Shown: positions 8,239 through 16,034 of the stretch, in pieces
Layout of the letters: each line of letters begins with the position of its first letter
Position numbering within the stretch: position 1 is the first letter of the stretch
Assembly (NCBI GenBank): GCA_016870275.1
Contig: VGBZ01000014.1
Coordinates: forward strand, 1-55,514
DNA from: Actinomycetota bacterium
Lineage (GTDB): Bacteria > Actinomycetota > Acidimicrobiia > Acidimicrobiales > Microtrichaceae
Length of the DNA: 55,514 nt
Direction: 5' to 3'
Position numbers and translations under genes: made by a program
Notes under the pieces: generated by a model
What the model was told of the DNA's origin: nothing
Database searches by the model: none
What the model saw: the letters and a program-made list of their open reading frames with translations, nothing else

Positions 8239-8519
8239 CGGCCGATCTGGTCGACCTGGGCGCGCGATCGGTTGGAGGCGCTGTTGACCATGGCGTCGAA
8301 GCCTCGCCACAGGCCGATCCCGATGAACGCGACGACGAGGACCGCGATCGCTGTGGAGATGACTCCTTCGCCGCGTTGGTTCCGGCGGCGACGAGCGGCC
8401 ACCGGCGCTGCGGTGATCGGCTCGACGGAACAACTGTGGGTCGGCTCGATCGGATCGATCCGCTGTTGGTCGGTGGGTGGTTCCGGGGTTGCTCCGATGA
8501 CTGGATCAGTGTCTGACAT
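8235..8519 (-). CDS. Small Flp/Tad pilin-like protein
   Basis: 94 residues. It starts at the ATG at 8519, which has a good GGGAGA ribosome site 5-6 nt upstream; this decides against longer starts. A 40-residue polar N-terminus precedes RRRRNQRGEG, then the hydrophobic helix VISTAIAVLVVAFIGIGLW and a short polar tail. This is the size and helix layout of a Flp-type pilin or a small TadE protein, and it sits between tadC and the TadE-like genes. The usual Flp processing motif (Gly, then Glu-Tyr after four residues) is not present, so the role as major pilin is uncertain. Confidence 0.65.
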   Translation of the reverse strand: MSDTDPVIGATPEPPTDQQRIDPIEPTHSCSVEPITAAPVAARRRRNQRGEGVISTAIAVLVVAFIGIGLWRGFDAMVNSASNRSRAQVDQIGR

Positions 8520-8601
8520 GACGTCTCCCTGTGTTCTCCGGCAACCGGAACGATCCGGTTGGTGTGCTCGGGGCGCCGTCGGGCGCAAGCTCGCACCGGG
8601 T

Positions 8602-9543
8602 TCATCCGGAAACCTGCTGGAGGGCGGAGATGAACGGGATGGCGAGGAGGAGGAGCCCCGGCACCAGCGTGGCGACGGTGACTGGAATCCAGACGAGTTG
8701 ACTCCGTTGTTCGATCAACTGCACGAGCACGCGGTGGGTCTCAGCCCGGGTGGCGCGGGCCTCGGCGGTGATGAGTCGACCGAGGTCGCCGGCATCGCGG
8801 TGCATGGCGAGCACTCGCACCAGGCGACTCACTGCGTCGACACCACATCGGTGGTCCCAGTTGGCGAGGGCCGTGGCCTCCGGAACGCCCTGGCGGAGGT
8901 TGCGGCAGACCAGAGCGAGCTCGGACGCGGTTCGGCCCCGTCCGCGCTCCGCGAGCCGTTGGAGAGCCGCAGCGAGCGAGTATCCGGCGCCGATGAGGAT
9001 GCCGAGTTGTTCGGCAGCGACCGGGAGCTCGAGTCGAACGCGTTCCTGCTGTTGGGCGATGCGGCGGTCGAGGGAGCGTTCACTGACCAACAACCACGTC
9101 GCTGGAGTTCCGACGAGCAGCACCACACCTGCGAGCAGCGTGCTCCGGGTCGCAACGGCCGCTGCTGCGCCGACACACGCTGCCAGTGCGCACCCAGCGA
9201 GTTGTTGAATGCGAAACGACGTGGGATCCCGCCTGTCATCGGCCCGGGAGAGTCGTGTCCTCAGGTCGTCACGTGCGCCGAGCGCACGAGAGAGGCCGTC
9301 GAGCGCAGCGAGCACGGGTGGCGAGAGCACTGCGGTTGCGGATCCCCACCGACGGGCGGTGGTGGGACCACTCGTCGAACGGGAGCCACGCCGGACGTGC
9401 GGAGCGAGTCGACGTTGCAGAGTCCGCCGTCGAGCCCACGGGGTCACGTTCAAGCACAGGGCGAGACCCAGCCACATCGCAGCGAGACCGCTGAGGGCGG
9501 CGGCGGTCGTCAGTACCTCCGGGATCGCAGGTTCAGGGATCAC
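8602..9543 (-). CDS. tadC: TadC-like type II secretion system F protein
   Basis: Inner-membrane platform protein of the Tad pilus, pairing with TadB to transmit ATPase motion to the pilus. 313 residues with hydrophobic segments at about 9-28, 125-165 and 290-308, and a cytoplasmic T2SF domain containing LPVAAEQLGILIGAGYSL and the Arg/Glu-rich helical core. I chose the GTG at 9543, which overlaps the tadB stop as GTGA. It is followed after 82 nt by the small pilin-like gene. Assignment as TadC rather than a second TadB is from order. Confidence 0.85.
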   Translation of the reverse strand: MIPEPAIPEVLTTAAALSGLAAMWLGLALCLNVTPWARRRTLQRRLAPHVRRGSRSTSGPTTARRWGSATAVLSPPVLAALDGLSRALGARDDLRTRLSRADDRRDPTSFRIQQLAGCALAACVGAAAAVATRSTLLAGVVLLVGTPATWLLVSERSLDRRIAQQQERVRLELPVAAEQLGILIGAGYSLAAALQRLAERGRGRTASELALVCRNLRQGVPEATALANWDHRCGVDAVSRLVRVLAMHRDAGDLGRLITAEARATRAETHRVLVQLIEQRSQLVWIPVTVATLVPGLLLLAIPFISALQQVSG

Positions 9544-10403
9544 GGTGCAAAGACCCTTCGCTCCTCGGGCAACCGCATCAGACGGCCCGCCCACCACCAG
9601 CACACCGCCACGAGCGCACCGGCAGCCACCATCAACAGCACGGCGCCCGACCCCCGATAGGCCGCAGCGCCATCGCCGACGTTCATGCCCGCGAATCCCA
9701 TGCCGAGCGGGACGATGACGACGAACCAGCGAGCCAGACGGGCTCCTGATTGCCGGGCATCGGACTCACGTCGATCCTCGAGGTCGCGTCGGCGGGCCTC
9801 GGCGAGGTCGGCCAGGCGAGTGTCGAGGTCGCCGCCGACCTGGTGGATCACCAGCAGCGTCTCGCAGGTGGCGTCGGCCGAGGCATCGCCGAGGTGGTCG
9901 GCGAGCACGCGGAGCATTCCCTCCAGATCGGTTCGCAGGCTCCACTCACGTGCTGCGGCATCGAACGCCGGCCGGAGTGGAGCGGGAGCACGTGTTCCGA
10001 CCTCGATCAGCGCCTGGGGAATCGATCGTCCGATCGGTCCGACCTGGATCCGGAGCTCTTCGAGCAGGCGGGGCCAGTGGTCCTGAGCAGCGCGCACCGC
10101 CACACGATGACGGCGGTGCCAGAACAGGCTCGGTGCGGCGCCCACTGCGAGACCGACAACGGCGGCAACCGGGCTCCAACCTGTGGCAAGTGTGGCGAGG
10201 AGACCGCCGAGCAGTGCTGCGCTGAGCGAGACGATGATGTATCGAGCGGTGCTCACCTCGGCGAGCCCGGCCCGATCGAGTCGGACTCTGAGTGCATGGG
10301 ACCATCGGTCCGCAACGGTGCGCCCCGGTCCGGCCGCTGCTGCGGGAACGGCGAGCATCCAGACTCCGAACCCGGCCGTGGCGGCGATCACCAAGGACGT
10401 CAC
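9540..10403 (-). CDS. tadB: TadB-like type II secretion system F protein
   Basis: 287-residue membrane platform protein with hydrophobic segments near 3-25, 55-95 and 225-275 and a central T2SF domain (LLEELRIQVGPIGRSIPQAL). It is typical of actinobacterial TadB, which anchors the CpaF ATPase. GTG start, overlapping the cpaF stop by 4 nt, and a GTGA overlap with tadC downstream, so cpaF, tadB and tadC are translationally coupled. Confidence 0.87.
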   Translation of the reverse strand: MTSLVIAATAGFGVWMLAVPAAAAGPGRTVADRWSHALRVRLDRAGLAEVSTARYIIVSLSAALLGGLLATLATGWSPVAAVVGLAVGAAPSLFWHRRHRVAVRAAQDHWPRLLEELRIQVGPIGRSIPQALIEVGTRAPAPLRPAFDAAAREWSLRTDLEGMLRVLADHLGDASADATCETLLVIHQVGGDLDTRLADLAEARRRDLEDRRESDARQSGARLARWFVVIVPLGMGFAGMNVGDGAAAYRGSGAVLLMVAAGALVAVCWWWAGRLMRLPEERRVFAP

Positions 10404-11743
10404 GACGACCGGTCCCGGAGCGGCCGGTCCGCTGCTGGTGTCTGGTGTGTACCGGTTTGTCGCAGGAGGTCGTGGACGGAGACGCCTCGTCGTTCGAGTC
10501 GGTCGGCGACCCGTGCGGGGTGCAGTCCGGTCCAGGTGAGCTCACCGGCGGAGCGGGCGAAGACCTCGGTGCAGGTGAAGGCCACCGACTCCGACCCCGT
10601 CACCTGATCCTCGACGGCGAGAATCGACGTGACCTGCGGACCCCTCGGACCCCGCTCGGTGTGAACCACGAGGTCGACCGCATCGCTGACGAGCACGTTG
10701 AGCGCTGGAAGTGGCAGGTGGCGGGCCGCCTCGGAGAGCTGCGCCAGGAAACGCAGGCGGGTGAGGGCCTGGCGCGCCGAGCCGGCGTGGATGGTGGTGT
10801 ACCCGGTGACCCCGGAGGACAGCGTGAGCAGGAGCGGCAGCGCTTCCCGGTCCCGAACCTCGCCGACGATCGCCACGTCAGGGGCCATGCGGAGGAAACC
10901 GGCGACGAGGCGTCGCAGGTCCACACCGGGACGGTCTGGCCGATCGGGTCGGGTCTGCATGCTTGCGGTGTTGGGGACCTGGACGTCGGCTTCGAAGACC
11001 TCTTCTGCGACGACGACCCGCAACGACGGGTCGATCTCGGCGGTGCAGCAGCCGAGCAGTGTGGTCTTGCCGGATCCGGGTGCTCCGGCAACGAGGACGG
11101 TGAGTCGGGAGCGGACGGCTTCGGCGAGGAGTTGTGCGGCTGGGCCTGAGAGCGACCCACGGGTGACGAGTTCGGCGAGGCGCCCGACGGGCATCCCGGT
11201 GAACTTCCGGATGTTCACGATCAGGTGGCCGCCGCGAGCGAGGTCGGGGTGGACGATGTGCAACCGGGATCCGTCGTCGAGGACGGCGTCCTGGAGTCCT
11301 TCTGCTGGGTCGAGCTTGCGGTGCGACGCTGAGGAGTCGTCGAGCAGCTTGGTCAGGATCCTCTCGACGTGGGCGTCGTCGTGGAACACCTCGTGGTGGT
11401 AGCCGCTCGACCCGGAGTGTCTCTTAGCGAAGACCGAACCCGGTGCATTGATCATGATCTCCCAGACGTCGTCGTCATCGAGGAGCGCGGCGAGCGGCCC
11501 GTATCCGGCAAGGTTCCCGAAGACGCGTTCGGCGAGGCGATCAGCGTCTCCGACGATCCCGAGTCGACCCGATCGGCGTTGGGACTCGTCCCAGGAGCGG
11601 ACTTCGTGATCGACCAGCTCGCGCAGTCTCGCCCGACCGGTCGCAGCGTCCACGTCGAGCCGTTCCTCAGCGGCGTGTGCCTGCACCGCCTGCTCGATCG
11701 CAACGACCGGGTCGACGTCGATCGGTCGGGTGGCGTAATTCAT
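10400..11743 (-). CDS. cpaF: CpaF/TadA pilus assembly ATPase
   Basis: Hexameric cytoplasmic ATPase that drives Tad pilus extension. 447 residues: an N-terminal helical domain and a RecA-like domain with Walker A GAPGSGKT at 220-227, the Asp box VVVAEEVFE (245-252), and Walker B-type IVGEVRD at 293-299, followed by the His-box region TTIHAGS. ATG at 11743 chosen because it overlaps the cpaE-like stop (ATGA) and the protein then starts like family members. All catalytic motifs are intact, so the machine should be functional. Confidence 0.93.
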   Translation of the reverse strand: MNYATRPIDVDPVVAIEQAVQAHAAEERLDVDAATGRARLRELVDHEVRSWDESQRRSGRLGIVGDADRLAERVFGNLAGYGPLAALLDDDDVWEIMINAPGSVFAKRHSGSSGYHHEVFHDDAHVERILTKLLDDSSASHRKLDPAEGLQDAVLDDGSRLHIVHPDLARGGHLIVNIRKFTGMPVGRLAELVTRGSLSGPAAQLLAEAVRSRLTVLVAGAPGSGKTTLLGCCTAEIDPSLRVVVAEEVFEADVQVPNTASMQTRPDRPDRPGVDLRRLVAGFLRMAPDVAIVGEVRDREALPLLLTLSSGVTGYTTIHAGSARQALTRLRFLAQLSEAARHLPLPALNVLVSDAVDLVVHTERGPRGPQVTSILAVEDQVTGSESVAFTCTEVFARSAGELTWTGLHPARVADRLERRGVSVHDLLRQTGTHQTPAADRPLRDRSS

Positions 11744-12939
11744 GTCTCCACCAGGGAACGAACGGGTCGGGCGATCGACTCGGCGATGGATCCGGGAAGA
11801 CGGGCGACGTCGCGGTGCACCCGTTCGAGTCGGTTGATGGTGGGGATGAACACGACGCTGCGGCGGTCGATCTCGAGCTCTGCGACCACGGCCCGGCGCT
11901 CGGCCGGAGATCGAGGTGCTGCGGCACAGACCGTCGTGAACCGCGCACCAGGGCCTCGTAGGAGCGTGACGTGGTCGGCGCACTCGACGAGGCGGTGGAC
12001 TCCGTGGAGTCCGCTGCGGCCGACCACCACGACGGCCTGCGCACACGACACGGCGAGCGCCCCGATCGACGAGGAGCCGCTCGGAGATGCTGGACTCAGG
12101 GTCCCGGCGTCGACGACCACGGTCGCAAACGTGCGGCCGAGTCCATCGAGGACAGCGGCTGCGGTGGTCGAGGAGGTGGAGACCGCTGATCCGAGCGGGT
12201 CGCCGACGATCACCCCGTAGGGGCGATTGCCCACTCGCTGGGTGAGCGCCCGGACCTCTGCGGGATCGACGCGGTCACGCCGGTGCATCTCGATCAGCTC
12301 CCTGATGCCGCCGCTCGCCGGATCGAGATCGTGGTAGAGGGCCACGCCGTCGGTGTCGGTGGCATCGACGAGGACGGTGTCGTGGCCGTGGGTCGGCCGA
12401 TCGGCTGGACGGCGGGCGAATGCTTCAGCGATCAGCATGGCGACCGTGGTGACGCCGCAGCCACCGGTTCCCGTCACAGCGATCAGCACGGCAGGATCGA
12501 GCGGACCATCGAGGTCGACGCTCCGGGCCCGCATGAGCGGTGCCGGGCTCGGTGGCTGCGCCTCGATCGCCTCGATCAGTTCCATCACCTCTGTGGGGCC
12601 CACCGGCTCATGGAGTGTCGCGACGCATCCGAGGTCGGCCCAGTCCAGTGGTGGCCCGGTCGAGTGCACCAGCACCGTTGGCACCCCGAACCGGTGGGCC
12701 TCGGCGATGAGGTCACGATCGACGACTGCGCTGTCGAGGAGGAGCACGGTCACCGGTCGGCCGGCGCCGAGCACGGCGCGCACCTCGGTGGCCGAGAGGC
12801 ACCGGAGGAACTCCACGTCCGAGGTGGCCGACATGGCCCAGCGCGACAGGCGGGCGGTCCACTCGCCCCGTCCTCCGGCGAGGCCGAGAACGATCCGGGG
12901 GGACGCCGCCGACCCTGCCGGCGGGTGCGGCTCAGCCAT
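11740..12939 (-). CDS. CpaE/TadZ-like ParA/MinD-family pilus localisation protein
   Basis: 399 residues. An N-terminal receiver-like domain (about 15-135) is followed by a ParA/MinD-type domain, the layout of TadZ/CpaE proteins that place the pilus machine at a pole or site. The P-loop region reads GTGGCGVTT (157-165): the signature Lys of the deviant Walker A and the Walker A Lys are both absent, so ATP binding may be weak, as in several atypical TadZ proteins. ATG at 12939 overlaps the cpaB stop by 8 nt. A longer in-frame extension only repeats AVPRP and is rejected. Confidence 0.82.
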   Translation of the reverse strand: MAEPHPPAGSAASPRIVLGLAGGRGEWTARLSRWAMSATSDVEFLRCLSATEVRAVLGAGRPVTVLLLDSAVVDRDLIAEAHRFGVPTVLVHSTGPPLDWADLGCVATLHEPVGPTEVMELIEAIEAQPPSPAPLMRARSVDLDGPLDPAVLIAVTGTGGCGVTTVAMLIAEAFARRPADRPTHGHDTVLVDATDTDGVALYHDLDPASGGIRELIEMHRRDRVDPAEVRALTQRVGNRPYGVIVGDPLGSAVSTSSTTAAAVLDGLGRTFATVVVDAGTLSPASPSGSSSIGALAVSCAQAVVVVGRSGLHGVHRLVECADHVTLLRGPGARFTTVCAAAPRSPAERRAVVAELEIDRRSVVFIPTINRLERVHRDVARLPGSIAESIARPVRSLVET

Positions 12940-13891
12940 TGGAACCGCCGGTCTCGGCACCGCTGGCCTCGGCACCGCCGGCCTCGGCACCGCCGGTCTC
13001 GGCACCGCCGGTCTCGGCACCGCTGGCCTCGGCACCGCTGGTCCCGGCAGTCACGGGTCCGGATGACCCCGGCGGCAGGACGAGCGTGACCTCGTGTCGG
13101 ACCGAGGCGTCGACCACTGCAGCGGCCGTGAGCGGATCGGGCACGGCGAGTTCAACCAGCGTGGGTCCGGAGGACCCGATCGACTCGTCTCCAGCGACGG
13201 TGGCCTGAGTGATGCTGGCCCCGGAGACGATCAACTCGGTCCGGCCCTCTTCGACATCGGTCGAGAGGATGTCGACTCGCATCCCGGGCCGAAGGCCGCC
13301 CGGAGTCCGCTCCGGGTCGGTGGCGAGACTGACGCGAACAGAGCGGGCTAGCCCACCGCCAGCCGGTTCGATATCGGACGGAGTGAGCACCGTGCCTCGT
13401 TCGCCGTCCCGGGCCATCCCTGCGCCGATCAATCCGGCAGCGTCCTCGGCGGGCACTGCAGTGACCTCCTCGGGCAGGTCGAGCCGGACGAGGAGGAGAT
13501 CCTCGGCCCGCAGCGTGCTCCCGGCCCTGACGTCGGTGGCGAGCACCACGACGGGTGAACCCGATGGTGTCACTGCGGCCCGGTGCGCAGCGAGGACGAG
13601 GCCGACTGCCACCACGACGAGCGCAGCACCGAGAAGGCTCCGCCCCGTCAGCGGCGAGTTGCTCTGTGGCGCCGTTCCGGTCGGGGCTCCGACGATGGCG
13701 CCGTTCGGGTCAGGACTCGGGTTCGCTCGGCGACGGGGTCGCAGCACGGGGACGCTCCGAAGGTGGGGATGGGGCGAACGGATCCGCCGCAGGAGGCGGG
13801 GCCGGCGAGCCGGCGAGTCGGGAAACCCGGTGTGCGTCACCGGCGGACCCTGAGGTGTCCAGCCGGTGAGTGACTCGAGTTCTACGCCCAT
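12932..13891 (-). CDS. cpaB: CpaB/RcpC-like Tad pilus assembly protein with SAF domain
   Basis: 319 residues. An N-terminal Pro/Arg-rich cytoplasmic part is followed by a membrane segment at about 85-104 and a SAF domain (VRAGSTLRAEDLLLVRLD), then the RcpC/CpaB domain. The C-terminus is a Gly/Ala/Glu tail made of GAE-x-x-GG units encoded by a 15-bp repeat. In diderms CpaB supports the secretin; here, in a presumed monoderm, it may contact the wall. It is the first gene of the Tad operon. The ATG at 13891 has no strong ribosome site. Confidence 0.82.
   Translation of the reverse strand: MGVELESLTGWTPQGPPVTHTGFPDSPARRPRLLRRIRSPHPHLRSVPVLRPRRRANPSPDPNGAIVGAPTGTAPQSNSPLTGRSLLGAALVVVAVGLVLAAHRAAVTPSGSPVVVLATDVRAGSTLRAEDLLLVRLDLPEEVTAVPAEDAAGLIGAGMARDGERGTVLTPSDIEPAGGGLARSVRVSLATDPERTPGGLRPGMRVDILSTDVEEGRTELIVSGASITQATVAGDESIGSSGPTLVELAVPDPLTAAAVVDASVRHEVTLVLPPGSSGPVTAGTSGAEASGAETGGAETGGAEAGGAEASGAETGGSNG
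12953..13042. repeat. Six 15-bp tandem repeats in the cpaB 3' end
   Basis: Units of the form ctcggcaccgcNggN occur six times with one or two variable bases. They encode the acidic GAEASGAETGG-like tail of the CpaB-like protein and stay in frame, so tail length can vary. Confidence 0.92.
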
Positions 13892-14066
13892 TGCCGATGA
13901 TGCTCAACGGGTCGGTGGACCCGTCCCATCGGGGTCCCGGATCGGCGTTGGTTGGTCCACTCGAGTTCAACTCCTCGCCGTCCACCCCTCTAGGGTCTGA
14001 AGCGACGGTGTGGGGTCCGCCCACCGCAACGGCCACCTGAGAGACCTGAGCGACTGGGAGCCAGAC

Positions 14067-14408
14067 ATGAACATCGAGGAGTTCTACGACGCCGATCCAC
14101 GTCGACGGTCCTCTGACGAGATCAACCTGGGACGGGACTGGGTCGATTCCTCAGGGCACCGCTACGAGCTCAACTGGGTCGTCGACACCGGTGAGTTGTA
14201 CCTCATGGCCGAGCCGAGCGAACCAGTCGAGATGGACCCGCTCGGTGACTCCTACGTGCCCGACATGCCCGTCGACCTGATCGACGTCGACGTGCTCGCC
14301 ACCATTGCCGACCGAGCGGAACTCGACCGGGTGCTCACGGGTTGGGAGCGGGTGGCGGAGGAGCCGGACGGGGTGGCGTGGCTCCGGGAGCGACTCTCCG
14401 GGGCGTGA
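14067..14408 (+). CDS. Small conserved-looking protein of unknown function
   Basis: 113 residues, acidic, no signal peptide or membrane segment. The first part (FYDADPRRRSSDEINLGRDWVDSSGHRYELNWVVDTGELYLM) looks like a compact beta-rich domain; the second half is helical and ends WLRERLSG. The ATG at 14067 is decided by a GGGAG ribosome site with 6-nt spacing. It stands alone between the divergent Tad operon and phoH. I do not recognise a family and assign no function. Confidence 0.65.
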   Translation: MNIEEFYDADPRRRSSDEINLGRDWVDSSGHRYELNWVVDTGELYLMAEPSEPVEMDPLGDSYVPDMPVDLIDVDVLATIADRAELDRVLTGWERVAEEPDGVAWLRERLSGA

Positions 14409-14484
14409 CCTGGAGCGGACCAGGTCACTCGCTGGGCGTGCGGGCCGGTTCCCTGCTCGCACGGACGTTAGAGTGGGAGGGTTC

Positions 14485-15480
14485 ATGGACGGCACCGAAA
14501 CGGCCCAGCCCACATCCGGCACCGACGCGATCGCTGCTCCGGGCCATGTGGTGATCCGGGTTCCGGGCAACCACCTGATGGCTGAACTGCTCGGACCGGG
14601 AGACGGGTTCCTCGACACGATCGAGTCGGCCTTCCCCACCTCCGTCGTGGTCGTCCGCGGCAACGAGATCCGGATCACCGGTTCCGACGCCGACCGGGTC
14701 GGTCGTCTCTTCGAGGAGCTCGTCGTGCTCGCTGAACGTGGGCACCGGCTCGACGACCGGGCGCTTCGACGGACGATCGACATGGTCAACGCTGACGAGC
14801 GCCCGTCCCAGGTGCTCACCCACGAGGTGCTCCGCTCGCACCGCGGCGCCCGGATCCGCCCGACGACCGGAGGACAGAAGCGGTACGTCGATGCGATCGC
14901 ATCCAACATCGTGACCTTCGGGATCGGACCGGCCGGAACGGGGAAGTCGTGGCTGGCCGTGGCCATGGCCGTCCAGGCGTTGCAGTCCAAGCAGGTTGAG
15001 CGAATCGTGCTCACCCGCCCGGCCGTGGAGGCGGGCGAGCGACTCGGATTCCTTCCCGGCGACCTGATGGCCAAGGTCGACCCCTATCTGCGGCCCCTCT
15101 ACGACGCCCTCCACGACATGGTCGGTCCCGAAGGCGCCGGCCGGTACCTCGAGCGAGGCACCGTGGAGGTCGCTCCGCTGGCGTTCATGCGTGGGCGGAC
15201 CCTCAACAACAGCTTCATCATCCTCGACGAAGCGCAGAACACCACTCCTGAGCAGATGAAGATGTTCCTCACCCGCATCGGGTTCGGATCCAAGGCGGTG
15301 GTGACCGGTGATGTCACGCAGGTCGACGTGCAGGGCGGTCGCTCGGGGCTCGATGGCCTCGAGGAGGTGCTCACCGGCATCGAGGGACTCGCCTTCGTGC
15401 ACCTGACGTCCCGGGATGTCGTGCGGCACCGGATCGTCCAGGACATCGTCGACGCATACGCACGGCTCGAGACTCGGTGA
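14485..15480 (+). CDS. phoH: PhoH family ATPase (PhoH-like, ybeZ type)
   Basis: Cytoplasmic P-loop NTPase thought to act with YbeY in RNA processing or ribosome quality control. 331 residues with an N-terminal KH-like part (residues 20-75), Walker A GPAGTGKS at 148-155 and Walker B FIILDEAQN. The ATG at 14485 has a GGGAGG site 4 nt upstream. The ybeY gene begins inside its stop codon (GTGA), the classical phoH-ybeY pairing. Confidence 0.94.
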   Translation: MDGTETAQPTSGTDAIAAPGHVVIRVPGNHLMAELLGPGDGFLDTIESAFPTSVVVVRGNEIRITGSDADRVGRLFEELVVLAERGHRLDDRALRRTIDMVNADERPSQVLTHEVLRSHRGARIRPTTGGQKRYVDAIASNIVTFGIGPAGTGKSWLAVAMAVQALQSKQVERIVLTRPAVEAGERLGFLPGDLMAKVDPYLRPLYDALHDMVGPEGAGRYLERGTVEVAPLAFMRGRTLNNSFIILDEAQNTTPEQMKMFLTRIGFGSKAVVTGDVTQVDVQGGRSGLDGLEEVLTGIEGLAFVHLTSRDVVRHRIVQDIVDAYARLETR

Positions 15481-16034
15481 TCGACTCGGGGAGCGTCGGC
15501 CACGCCGACCGAGTGCACGCCGATCGAGTACAGGTGTGCGATCAGCGGCTCGACCAGGACGTGCTGGTATCGGGGGAGGAGTGCGCACGCTTGCTCGCAG
15601 GCGTCTTCGACGCAGAGGACCTCCCAGCGAGAGCGATGGCGTCGATCACGTTCGTCGACGCTGATGTGATCGCCGAGTTGGCCCGGACGCACCTCGGGCA
15701 CACGGGACCGACCGACGTCCTGTCGTTTCCGATCGATGGCCGAGGTCCGGTCGTCCGGGATGAGCCGTGGGTCGTCGGAGATCTCGTGCTCTGCCCCGAG
15801 GTCGCTGCGGCGCAGGCCGCTGATCACGCCGGGGACCTCGACAGCGAGGTGGCGCTGCTCGTCGTCCACGGAGGTCTCCACCTGTGCGGATGGGACCACG
15901 CCAGCCCCGAGCAGCAGTCCGCCATGTGGGCCCGCGAGCGTCGGGTGCTCGACTCACTCGGTGTGCATCTCTCTGCGGATCCGTGGACCGATCCCCAGCC
16001 GTCCGGATCCGGTGACCGGGAGGACCGTCGGTGA
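15477..16034 (+). CDS. ybeY: YbeY endoribonuclease
   Basis: Zinc-dependent single-strand endoribonuclease needed for 16S rRNA 3' maturation and ribosome quality control. The metal site H-G-x-L-H-L-x-G-x-D-H is intact (VHGGLHLCGWDH). 185 residues; the first 25 or so are extra relative to the family core. GTG start overlaps the phoH stop; the C-terminal DPQPSGSGDREDRR tail overlaps the next gene by 4 nt. Confidence 0.93.
   Translation: MIDSGSVGHADRVHADRVQVCDQRLDQDVLVSGEECARLLAGVFDAEDLPARAMASITFVDADVIAELARTHLGHTGPTDVLSFPIDGRGPVVRDEPWVVGDLVLCPEVAAAQAADHAGDLDSEVALLVVHGGLHLCGWDHASPEQQSAMWARERRVLDSLGVHLSADPWTDPQPSGSGDREDRR

Noticed and set aside
12940-13035. N-terminal extension of the CpaE-like protein (AVPRP repeats)
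   Set aside because: It is the reverse reading of the cpaB repeat region; the ATG at 12939 fits the operon overlap.
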